From positions 27,647-87,539 of the forward strand of contig NZ_PPQE01000005.1 in the NCBI RefSeq assembly GCF_002901845.1: 59,893 bases of DNA, read 5' to 3'. Positions 1 through 8,665 of the stretch are shown piece by piece. Source of the DNA: Staphylococcus hominis subsp. hominis (lineage in GTDB: Bacteria; Bacillota; Bacilli; Staphylococcales; Staphylococcaceae). Both the position numbers and the translations under genes were made by a program. Position 1 is the first letter of the stretch. Each line of letters opens with the position of its first letter. The notes beneath the pieces were generated by a model. That model made no database searches. It was given only the letters and a program-made list of their open reading frames with translations, and was not told the DNA's origin.

Positions 1-103
1 AATTTCATAAATATTAATGTTTTTTATCAATTTGTTTATATACATGCATGATATTTTTTATTTCTTTATACTAAAATTGTTAAAAATAAGAGGAGGTCTC
101 AGA

Positions 104-1609
104 ATGATAAAACAAAAAGTTATTCGAACAAGTCTTATTTTTGCTATAAGTACAATTATATTTAGTCACTATAGTTATGCTGAAACCTCTTCTAATATAG
201 AGAGTGAAGGCGTAGATCAGAAAGTAAACCTACAAAAAACTTCTGATACTCAGCAATCTAAAATTAAACTAAGTAAGGAAAACATAAAAAAATTTAATTA
301 TACTAGTGATGAAACTAGCAACACAGAAGAACCAAAAATAGAAAATATACATCAAGAAAGCGACGAGACTAACAGTAAAGAAAAATCAGCAGTAGAAGAG
401 TCACAACAAGAAAGTGACGAGACTAACAGTAAAGAAAAATCAACAGTAGAAGAGTCACGAAAAGAAAGCGACGAGACTAATAGCACAGAAAAATCAGCAG
501 TAGAAGAGTCCCAACAAGAAAGTGACGAGACTAACAGTAAAGAAAAATCAACAGTAGAAGAGTCCCAACAAGAAAGCGACGAGACTAATAGCACAGAAAA
601 ATCAACAGCAGAAGAATCACGAAAAGAAAGCGACGAAACTAATAGCCTTGAAGAACTAAAAAAAGAAAAAGTTAATGATAAGAATCAACAAAAGAGTGGA
701 ATAGAACATATTCATAAAAATAACACGTCATCTTCTAAAGAAAAAAATCATACTAAATATAAAACAGCACAAAAAAGTAAAAATTATAAAAATGATGATT
801 CAACTATTTTTAAGCAAGAAGAACATCAAAATGTAAGGTCTAAATCAATGAAGTCGAAACAAAATCAAATCATACAACCATATAATGATAATACTTCATC
901 CAATGTTTACTCAAAAACTACTTATCAAAAGGATAAGTCTCAAAATAGTATTTCCAAAACAATGTTTAACCAATTGGTTTCACGACAACTAGTTGAAAAC
1001 AATCATAATAATTTTGAACCAACACATTTAAAGCAAAATAATCTATATTTCCAAAGTGATAGAGGAAAAGAATCCACTTATCGAAATGCATATCAAATAG
1101 AGTCAAGATTTTCAGAAAATATCTTAAATAGGTTTAATCAATATGCAAAAGGTGCTTATAAGTACAACCCTTATATTATTAATAAGATTAATCATTTAGA
1201 TGATAATGGTGAAAAGATAACAAATAAAGATTTTAATCGTTTAATTAAGAAACAAAAATTTGATAATCAAAATCTAAATATATTACAAGAGGATTCTCAA
1301 TACTTTAGATTTCAATATTTTAATCCACTTAATGCTAAAGAATATTATAAAAATTTAGATGAGCAAGTTTTATCATTAATTACAAGTGACATTGGCTCTA
1401 TGCCTGATTTAAAAAAGCCAAAAACAATTCATAAGGATGAAGTAGAAGAAGAACAACATAAAAAAGTCATTACTTCTTCTCATAAAAAAACAGAATCAAA
1501 ATCATATATAAAAACTTTGAATATGATACTGATTCCTACTTTAATTTTAATATCTTCCACTGTAATGATAATTTATGTATATCAAAATTTAAAAACGAAA
1601 AAAAAGTAA
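104..1609 (+). CDS. sdrH: SdrH-like surface protein with Asp/Glu/Ser repeats
   Basis: Predicted 501-residue exported protein. The start at 104 follows an AGGAGG ribosome site; upstream in-frame starts lack one. Residues 1-26 form a signal peptide ending SYA. From about residue 85 there are five 18-residue repeats beginning ESDETNS plus a partial sixth, then a long Asn/Lys/Gln-rich region, and a hydrophobic segment near 471-492 followed by a short Lys tail. No LPXTG sorting motif is visible, which fits SdrH, the Sdr-family member without a sortase signal. It lies convergent to mroQ, the usual staphylococcal arrangement downstream of agr, which would be outside the window. The function is unknown. 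Family assignment rests on architecture and neighbours. Confidence 0.75.
   Translation: MIKQKVIRTSLIFAISTIIFSHYSYAETSSNIESEGVDQKVNLQKTSDTQQSKIKLSKENIKKFNYTSDETSNTEEPKIENIHQESDETNSKEKSAVEESQQESDETNSKEKSTVEESRKESDETNSTEKSAVEESQQESDETNSKEKSTVEESQQESDETNSTEKSTAEESRKESDETNSLEELKKEKVNDKNQQKSGIEHIHKNNTSSSKEKNHTKYKTAQKSKNYKNDDSTIFKQEEHQNVRSKSMKSKQNQIIQPYNDNTSSNVYSKTTYQKDKSQNSISKTMFNQLVSRQLVENNHNNFEPTHLKQNNLYFQSDRGKESTYRNAYQIESRFSENILNRFNQYAKGAYKYNPYIINKINHLDDNGEKITNKDFNRLIKKQKFDNQNLNILQEDSQYFRFQYFNPLNAKEYYKNLDEQVLSLITSDIGSMPDLKKPKTIHKDEVEEEQHKKVITSSHKKTESKSYIKTLNMILIPTLILISSTVMIIYVYQNLKTKKK
356..655 (+). repeat. 54-bp tandem repeats inside sdrH
   Basis: Five in-frame 54-bp units start at 356, 410, 464, 518 and 572, and a truncated sixth starts at 626. 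Each encodes ESDETNS followed by an EKS-EES segment. Units differ by a few substitutions such as SK versus ST and QQ versus RK. The copy number is likely to vary between strains by slippage or recombination. Confidence 0.9.
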
Positions 1610-1643
1610 AAGCATCAAATGTCTAGAGCATTCGATGCTTTTA
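1608..1643. terminator. Bidirectional terminator between sdrH and mroQ
   Basis: An inverted repeat (AAAAGCATC ... GATGCTTTT) around a short loop lies directly after the sdrH stop. It is flanked by A and T runs, so it can serve both convergent genes. Confidence 0.8.
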
Positions 1644-1664
1644 TTTATTAAGATAAATTATGTG

Positions 1665-2405
1665 CTAATTACACAAGTGAATAATAAATTGAGTTTGTTG
1701 TTTCAAATGATTTAATGAATCGCCAAGGAAAAATTGCATTACTACAACGAAGCCATTTTGAAATATATGAATAAGTATCGGCACAGAAATTCGTTTTGTT
1801 AAAGTATAAGCTAACGAAAGTATCATCCCCATACCAAAATAAATAAGAATAAATTTAATATCATTATGCGCTAATGCAAAAAGTAAAGAACTTACGGTAG
1901 AAGCAATTAAGAAGGCAATGATTCTATTTCCTTTAATTCGATCATATAGTTCACCAAAGAACACTTTTCTAAATACATATTCTTCTAAAATAGGCCCTAC
2001 AACAGAAATTAATATAATAAAAATAGGAAGTTGTTTTGCTACAGCCATTATTCGTTGAGTATTTGGACTTTGTTGTGGTTGACCGAAAATCCATATGTTA
2101 ATCACACCTACAATAACTTGATATAACATAACTATGAAAAAGCCAAGTATAGCCCATGGGATAATATAACGTTTTGATTCTTTATGTTCTTGCTCTAAGT
2201 TTGTAGGATTCTTAATTTTGAAATGAAAAAAGATGATTAAAATTGCTGCAAGTATAAATAAGATAACTTGAGTATACACCCCAGCCCTAGCTAAAGCCAT
2301 ACCTGATAAACGACTAAATATAGGCGTTTGTGCTAGAACTAAGGGTAAAAATTGTGCTAAAGCATATATAATTAATGTTAGTATTGCCACCCAAATTCTT
2401 GCCAT
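1665..2405 (-). CDS. mroQ: CPBP-family intramembrane metalloprotease MroQ
   Basis: A 246-residue polytopic membrane protein of the CPBP (CAAX protease/bacteriocin-processing, Abi) family. The signature is EEYVFRK at residues 141-147, with later conserved histidines near 180 (AHND) and 213 (HIFQN). In S. aureus the homologue MroQ contributes to Agr autoinducing-peptide processing or export; that is family knowledge. Length and position between sdrH and groES match MroQ. A GGAGG site precedes the ATG at 2405. It is transcribed divergently from groES. Confidence 0.88.
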   Translation of the reverse strand: MARIWVAILTLIIYALAQFLPLVLAQTPIFSRLSGMALARAGVYTQVILFILAAILIIFFHFKIKNPTNLEQEHKESKRYIIPWAILGFFIVMLYQVIVGVINIWIFGQPQQSPNTQRIMAVAKQLPIFIILISVVGPILEEYVFRKVFFGELYDRIKGNRIIAFLIASTVSSLLFALAHNDIKFILIYFGMGMILSLAYTLTKRISVPILIHIFQNGFVVVMQFFLGDSLNHLKQQTQFIIHLCN

Positions 2406-2488
2406 TTGAAACCTCCAGATTAAATATCAATAATCATTATTTTATCGTAAAAAACTCAGATGTACAAAAAGTAAGAGAAGGTTTTTAC

Positions 2489-2517
2489 TTGATATATTGA
2501 CCAAATTTGATTATTAT
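2489..2517 (+). promoter_or_regulatory. groES-groEL sigma-A promoter
   Basis: A -35 TTGATA (2489-2494) and a -10 TATTAT (2512-2517) are separated by 17 bp. The promoter lies directly upstream of the CIRCE element and overlaps the CtsR-like operator. Confidence 0.75.
2496..2512 (-). promoter_or_regulatory. CtsR-like operator
   Basis: ATTGACC-AAA-TTTGATT is the reverse orientation of the CtsR heptad pair (RGTCAAA-NAN-RGTCAAA), with two mismatches in the heptads. It overlaps the promoter spacer and -10 box. Joint CtsR and HrcA control of groESL is known in staphylococci. Confidence 0.7.
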
Positions 2518-2527
2518 AAAAATTAGA

Positions 2528-2554
2528 TTAGCACTCATTATATTAAAGTGCTAA
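2528..2554. promoter_or_regulatory. CIRCE operator (HrcA binding site)
   Basis: TTAGCACTC, a 9-bp spacer, then AAGTGCTAA. This is the canonical CIRCE inverted repeat with one mismatch in the right arm (A for G). It sits just downstream of the groES promoter, where HrcA blocks transcription. Confidence 0.93.
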
Positions 2555-2568
2555 ATAGACCCTGCTAA

Positions 2569-2868
<300 letters not shown>

Positions 2869-2924
2869 AAATAACTATATAAAATTGTCGAAAAACAGGA
2901 TTAATATTAATGGAGGTTGTATAA

Positions 2925-4542
<1,618 letters not shown>

Positions 4543-4544
<2 letters not shown>

Positions 4545-4585
4545 AAACACCTATAAATGTTGATATATCAATGTTTTGTGTTTTT
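4543..4585 (+). terminator. groEL terminator
   Basis: AAAAACAC pairs with GTGTTTTT around an inner TTGATATATCAA palindrome, immediately after the groEL stop. The stem is AT-rich and imperfect. Confidence 0.6.
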
Positions 4586-5430
4586 ACTGGTCATGGTTAT
4601 AGAAATTTAGAAAATATAATAAAAAGACTGATAAGTTCATTTTGAAGTGCGCTCAGTCAAATAGACAAGTAAATAATTAAAAGATATGGTTGGTTTTGTT
4701 TTATGCAAAATCAGCCATTTTTAATGTTAGTTTTTTGTATTAAAAAAGTAGATATATTCTTTAATTACTTATTTAATTTCACTGATATCTTTAAATATAA
4801 TTTGAACAATTTTTACATAAAACTTGTCGAAATTTTACATCTTTTGATTTTTAACAATTTTATTTAATATACAAATTGAAAAAAAGATAATAAATAAAAA
4901 TGCTAAATTTAATAATCAAAATAATAATATAGATTAATATAGTGATAAAAGAATTCTTGCTTTTTATATTTATGTTGTTATTTAATTTTCTGACGGTTTT
5001 GATTATAAAGTGAATCTGTACTGAAATATTGATTAGTTAATTCAAAATGATCCAGTCAAAGGTGATGTATGGGTTAAATGGTATGCAAAATTATTAAATG
5101 TTAATCCTAATATGAATATTGAACTAGCGTCTTCATTTGAACGTGGTGCTAGTAATGAAAAACTCAAAAAACATGGTGGAACACTGATTTATATTAGATG
5201 GAAAGATAGAATGAACCCTATTAAATACTATAGTGACTTAATAGAAAATAGAAAAGTATGAGTTTTATATTGGAGTCTATGGCAAAAAATGATTGTCTTA
5301 GATTCCTTTTATATATTGGAGTGCTTATAAAAGTTTTTTAAATATAAAAATTATATAATTTTTATAGTATTTATTTTAAGTGTTTCGAAGTATAATGATA
5401 GCAAAGATATAAATAAACATTGACTTTTAA
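4586..5430. other. Gene-poor, AT-rich decayed interval
   Basis: About 850 bp with no complete gene. It holds an orphan terminator-like hairpin near 4686-4722 (ATGG ... CCATTTTT), long AT-rich stretches, and one short coding-like remnant at 5034-5261. This is the position downstream of groEL where staphylococcal genomes carry variable genes. I read it as erosion of an older insertion. No intact transposase or insertion-sequence ends could be seen. Confidence 0.55.
5034..5261 (+). pseudogene. Short coding-like remnant, 3' end of an unknown gene
   Basis: The frame is open from just after a TAG near 5031-5033 to a TGA at 5259-5261, giving about 75 codons with protein-like composition (KGDVWVKW, HGGTLIYIRW, YYSDLIENRKV). 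The only in-frame ATG (5112) would give 49 residues and lacks a good ribosome site. It looks like the C-terminal tail of a longer lost protein. I do not recognise the family. Confidence 0.4.
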
Positions 5431-5443
5431 AGGAGAATCAACA

Positions 5444-6115
5444 ATGAGGATTAATATTTTACAACATACCCCTAATGAAGGTCCTGGAGTTATCAGAGAT
5501 TGGGCTACCGAGCATCACCATGAATTATATATTTATCATCCTTATTTTAATAGTGGTATCCTTCCCAATGTTAAAGAAACAGATTTACTTATTATTTTAG
5601 GAGGACCCATGAGTCCTAATAATGAGGATAAATGGATTTTTGAAGAACGAGAATTAATTCGCAATTTAATACAGCAAAATAAGCCAATATTTGGTATATG
5701 TTTTGGCGCTCAACAAATTACTAAAGCCCTAGGATATACTGTAGGAAAATCTCCAGTAAAAGAAGTCGGTTGGAATAAAGTTTATCGTGAGTCATCCATC
5801 ATTCCTAATATTCCAAAAGAATTGATGGCATTACATTGGCATGAAGAAACATTTTATATACCTAAAAATGCACAATTATTATTTTCAAGTCAATATTTAA
5901 AAAATCAAGGATTTATTTTGAATAATAATATTATCGGACTACAATTTCATTTTGAACCAGGTGCTCATGATATAAAAGAGATTGTCATGAATGATGCTCC
6001 ATACGTGTTTGATTCCGTATTAAATCAAACGCCAGACCAGATTCTTAACCAAGAAGTACCAAGAGAGAATAAAGAAGTAATGTTTAAATTGTTAGATTTT
6101 ATTACAAGTCATTAA
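5444..6115 (+). CDS. Class I glutamine amidotransferase-like protein
   Basis: A 223-residue stand-alone GATase1-fold protein, starting at 5444 after AAAGGAG. The nucleophile elbow is GICFGAQ with Cys86, and the His-x-Glu of the triad is in FHFEP (His169, Glu171). The oxyanion segment GGPMSPN is near 53-59. Such proteins hydrolyse glutamine or related gamma-glutamyl substrates. No synthetase domain or adjacent synthetase is present, so the acceptor is unknown. A terminator shared with the convergent aminotransferase follows. Confidence 0.85.
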   Translation: MRINILQHTPNEGPGVIRDWATEHHHELYIYHPYFNSGILPNVKETDLLIILGGPMSPNNEDKWIFEERELIRNLIQQNKPIFGICFGAQQITKALGYTVGKSPVKEVGWNKVYRESSIIPNIPKELMALHWHEETFYIPKNAQLLFSSQYLKNQGFILNNNIIGLQFHFEPGAHDIKEIVMNDAPYVFDSVLNQTPDQILNQEVPRENKEVMFKLLDFITSH

Positions 6116-6117
6116 AA

Positions 6118-6154
6118 AATAGCGAGAACCTTCCTGGTTAGGTCTCTCGCTATT
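6118..6154. terminator. Bidirectional terminator
   Basis: AATAGCGAGA ... TCTCGCTATT forms a strong stem between two convergent genes. Confidence 0.85.
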
Positions 6155-6165
6155 ATACTTTTATG

Positions 6166-7452
6166 TTATTTTAAGTCATCAATTGCTTTAGCAATAGAAT
6201 CAAAAACATGTGGAATATCGTTTTTTTCAACACAACTAAAAGCAATACGAATATCTGTATCATTAAGTGCAATAATACCAATTGAATAGTTATCGATTAA
6301 ATGAACACGAAGTTTTTCTGGGTTAACACCGATTACTTTAAGTGCCATAAAGTATCCAGAGTTAAAATCATATGCTTGCCAATGTTGTTTATATTTTTCA
6401 TCATAAACCACTTCTTTTGTTACTTCATAACGTTCTTGTAATGTTTTTACATTAGCTTGAATTTCTTTATCAAATTGTTCATGATTCTCTAGTATATATT
6501 TAATTGCACTTTGAGAAGGCATTGCTCCACTTGAAATATTACTTCTAATTAATCCTTTAACTTTAGCCTCTAATACGTCTTTAGCTTTTTGATTACTTAA
6601 TCCAAATGTAAGAAAGCCAACACGTAAACCCCAAGCAAAAAATTCTTTAGTTGCACCGTCAAGGCGTATCGGTAAAATGTTTTTTGAATCTAATTGAGTA
6701 ATTGCAGTAAAAATAGATTGTGTATAGACATCTTCATAAAATAAACCATAGTATGCATCATCTACAACTGTAATCACCTTAGTTCCTTTTTCTGCTAAGC
6801 GTTCAATTGCTGAGACAATTGTACGAACTTCTTCTTTAGTAGGTGTATAGCCAGTTGGATTATTAGGATAGTTTAAGATAATAATAGCTTTATCTTGTTT
6901 AAAATTATCTAAAGTAGATACAAGTGAGTTTGTTGTATAATGTCCATCTTGATCGAAAATAGCATAAGTTTCAATATTTGCCTTATGTCTTGTATTAAAA
7001 ATAAGTTTATAGTTTCCCCAGTTATGTGTTGGTAATAAAATTGTATCTTCATCATTTACAAATAAGTCAGCAACTAAAGATAAACCATGGGTTAATGCAT
7101 TCGTCACGATCGGACGGCTTATAGATGAAGCTTTTAAACTAGGATTTTCTTTTAACATTTTTTGTTGCCATAAATCTCTTAAAGTTTCAATTCCTTGTGG
7201 CGGAGCATATGGGAAAATCTCATCAGGCGAAAGATGATTGTAGACATCAAATAATGTATCTGCATACATTTTTCCTTTATCATTAGTTGCCATACCAATG
7301 GTTGCATTGTATTTTGTTGATTTAGCTTCTGCAGATTGAGACAGAATACCTTTGGGATAAAACATAGATTGACCTAATGTCGATAACATGCTTAATATTT
7401 CAGGACTGTCATCGACTAGTTGATCGTTTAAATGTTGTGCTAAAGGATTCAT
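6166..7452 (-). CDS. PLP-dependent class I/II aminotransferase
   Basis: A 428-residue fold-type I aminotransferase from the second ATG (7452). The GCGAGG site is 8 nt from that ATG but only 2 nt from the upstream one at 7458. NYPNNPTG (about 194-201) binds the cofactor region, DDAYYGL carries the cofactor-contacting Asp/Tyr, and the PLP lysine is Lys269 in DGATKEFFAWGLR. Substrate is not determinable; aromatic or branched amino acids are typical for the family. It is monocistronic. Confidence 0.9.
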   Translation of the reverse strand: MNPLAQHLNDQLVDDSPEILSMLSTLGQSMFYPKGILSQSAEAKSTKYNATIGMATNDKGKMYADTLFDVYNHLSPDEIFPYAPPQGIETLRDLWQQKMLKENPSLKASSISRPIVTNALTHGLSLVADLFVNDEDTILLPTHNWGNYKLIFNTRHKANIETYAIFDQDGHYTTNSLVSTLDNFKQDKAIIILNYPNNPTGYTPTKEEVRTIVSAIERLAEKGTKVITVVDDAYYGLFYEDVYTQSIFTAITQLDSKNILPIRLDGATKEFFAWGLRVGFLTFGLSNQKAKDVLEAKVKGLIRSNISSGAMPSQSAIKYILENHEQFDKEIQANVKTLQERYEVTKEVVYDEKYKQHWQAYDFNSGYFMALKVIGVNPEKLRVHLIDNYSIGIIALNDTDIRIAFSCVEKNDIPHVFDSIAKAIDDLK

Positions 7453-7564
7453 TTTCATAACCTCGCTTTAAATTGTTATTCACATTATATATTATCTTGA
7501 ATTAAACAAAATATAAAGTTTTCTAATAAAAAATAAATCGGAGAAGTGCTTTTATCCATAAATA

Positions 7565-7576
7565 GAACGTATGTTC
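7565..7576. promoter_or_regulatory. LexA-type (SOS) box upstream of the small toxin gene
   Basis: GAAC-GTAT-GTTC, flanked by A and T, is a symmetrical match to the Firmicute LexA core GAAC-N4-GTTC. It lies about 70 bp before the toxin ATG. It would overlap the -35 region if the TATATA near 7593-7600 is the -10. A recognisable -35 hexamer is weak. Confidence 0.6.
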
Positions 7577-7645
7577 TGTTTATGTGTTAAAATATATATA
7601 GGTCATCATGAGATATGACACTTTACTTGGTGGAGGTGTAGTGTA

Positions 7646-7741
7646 ATGTCGTGGTTATTAGAAGGTTTAGTCACACTTATAACAGGGAGTATGCTAATTA
7701 TATTTCGAGTTTGGTTAGAAACTAAGTGGAAAAATAAATAA
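7646..7741 (+). CDS. Fst/PepA1-like type I toxin peptide
   Basis: A 31-residue peptide starting MSWLLEGLVT: one hydrophobic segment with a Gly in the middle, then FRVWL and a charged tail ETKWKNK. Length, single membrane span and the WL-plus-basic tail match the Fst / PepA1 (SprA1) family, membrane-damaging toxins of type I systems. A TGGAGGTG site lies 7-13 nt before the ATG. The surrounding repeats, convergent antisense promoter and shared hairpin support the call. The LexA-like box suggests damage induction. Identity by pattern only. Confidence 0.75.
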   Translation: MSWLLEGLVTLITGSMLIIFRVWLETKWKNK

Positions 7742-7750
7742 GATGACCTT

Positions 7751-7811
7751 ACACAAAAACCCCTTAACTTGATGTGGCAAGTTAGGGGGTGTAATGCAAT
7801 TTGTGGATATA
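7751..7811 (-). ncRNA. Predicted antisense antitoxin RNA
   Basis: On the minus strand a promoter with -35 TTGAAT (7844-7839), 16-bp spacer and -10 TAAGAT (7822-7817) would start an RNA near 7811. It would run toward the toxin gene and end at the hairpin followed by TTTTTGTGT near 7751-7758. The result is about 60 nt, similar to RNA II of pAD1 par. It would be complementary to both repeat classes in the toxin mRNA. Prediction from sequence only. Confidence 0.6.
7759..7790. terminator. Hairpin shared by toxin mRNA and antisense RNA
   Basis: ACCCCTTAACTTG pairs with CAAGTTAGGGGGT (one wobble or mismatch) around a 6-nt loop. The T run is on the minus side, so it terminates the antisense RNA well. 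Termination of the plus transcript is less certain. Confidence 0.75.
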
Positions 7812-7917
7812 ACACTATCTTAACATAGAACATATACAATTCAATTTTAATTAAATAAATGATTAATGCATATAAAATAAAAAATTTGATATAATTATTA
7901 TAATGAGGTGACTAAAA

Positions 7918-8097
7918 ATGATGAAACACCTAACAAAAATTTTTGTAGGTTTAGCTATTGTTTTGTTTGTCATTGGATATTATCTACAAGCCACTGGACA
8001 TGAAAGTCAAGGTATAAAGTTATTATTGGCTGCCATTATGTTTATGATATGTGCATTTATTAATCGTAGCAATGACAGACGTAAAAATAAAAAGTAA
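7918..8097 (+). CDS. Small membrane protein of unknown function
   Basis: A 59-residue protein starting MMKHLTKIF with two predicted membrane spans (about 8-23 and 34-48) and a strongly basic tail ending RRKNKK. GAGGTG lies 7 nt before the ATG at 7918. A rho-independent terminator follows at once, so it is a complete single-gene unit. I do not recognise a characterised family. It sits between the toxin locus and pmtR. Confidence 0.75.
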   Translation: MMKHLTKIFVGLAIVLFVIGYYLQATGHESQGIKLLLAAIMFMICAFINRSNDRRKNKK

Positions 8098-8105
8098 CAT
8101 ATGAA

Positions 8106-8150
8106 AACTATGATGCAATTACCACTGTAATACTGTATCATAGTTTTTTT
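8106..8150 (+). terminator. Terminator of small membrane protein gene
   Basis: AACTATGAT ... ATCATAGTT followed by a run of T. Confidence 0.85.
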
Positions 8151-8225
8151 GTTTAACTATGTTTATAGTGTATATACAATTTATGTCTTAAGAATACTGA
8201 TTTTATCTTATTTTTATTATTTCAC

Positions 8226-8266
8226 TTTACAAATCTGTATATACTGTATATATTATTTATATACAG
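8226..8266 (+). promoter_or_regulatory. pmt operon promoter and PmtR operator
   Basis: A -35 TTTACA (8226-8231) and a -10 TATATT (8249-8254) are spaced 17 bp. CTGTATATA occurs at 8235-8243 and again at 8244-8252, and its inverse TATATACAG at 8258-8266. The last two form a 9-bp inverted repeat with a 5-bp spacer across the -10 and start region. That is a good site for the GntR-type PmtR repressor encoded just downstream. Confidence 0.7.
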
Positions 8267-8284
8267 TTGTAAAGGGGGACATAA

Positions 8285-8665
8285 ATGAAAGTTATTCTAA
8301 AAAACACCAGTGAACAGCCCATTTATGAACAAATTAAACAACAAATTAAAGAAAATATATTAAAAGGTTACGTTGAAGCTGGAAGTCACTTACCATCTAT
8401 GAGGGAACTGGCGAAAGATTTGCAAGTCAGTTTAATTACAACAAAGCGTGCCTATGAAGATTTGGAAAAAGAAGGGTTTGTCACAACAATAAGAGGTAAA
8501 GGAACATTCGTAAAAGAACAAGACAGTTCAATTTTAAAAGAAAAACAATTTTTTGTAATTGAACATCTTGCACGTTCCATGGTAAAAGAAGCAAAAACAA
8601 TTGGTATGCCTCTAAAAGAATTAAATGAAGTTTTAGCTTTAATTTACGAGGAGGAAGATGAATGA
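8285..8665 (+). CDS. pmtR: GntR-family (YtrA type) repressor PmtR
   Basis: A 126-residue regulator. The winged helix-turn-helix spans about residues 10-78 (QPIYEQIKQQI ... GKGTFV), followed by only a short C-terminal dimerisation helix as in the YtrA subfamily. AAAGGGGG precedes the ATG. The gene opens the pmt operon, and its TGA overlaps the pmtA ATG by 4 nt. In S. aureus PmtR represses the operon and is released by phenol-soluble modulins; same length and order here. Confidence 0.93.
   Translation: MKVILKNTSEQPIYEQIKQQIKENILKGYVEAGSHLPSMRELAKDLQVSLITTKRAYEDLEKEGFVTTIRGKGTFVKEQDSSILKEKQFFVIEHLARSMVKEAKTIGMPLKELNEVLALIYEEEDE

Larger units (their letters stand above)
7606..7816. repeat. Direct-repeat pairs flanking the toxin (DRa/DRb-like)
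   Basis: GATATGACACT (7612-7622) recurs as GATATAACACT (7806-7816). GTGTAATG at the toxin start codon (7641-7648) recurs as GTGTAATG (7789-7796). The two elements appear in opposite order on the two sides of the gene. In Fst/pAD1-par loci such repeats let the 3'-encoded antisense RNA pair with the toxin translation-initiation region. Confidence 0.7.

Noticed and set aside
352..594. Antisense open frame through the sdrH repeats (Ser/Leu-rich, periodic)
   Set aside because: It is only the reverse reading of the 54-bp repeats, with no ribosome site and low-complexity composition.
356..655. Possible CRISPR array from regular 54-bp spacing
   Set aside because: There are no unique spacers; the units are contiguous, in frame and coding, and no cas genes are present.
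7606..7839. 77-codon minus-strand frame over the toxin locus
   Set aside because: The region is better explained by the plus-strand toxin peptide and a short antisense RNA; the frame has no ribosome site and crosses the hairpin.
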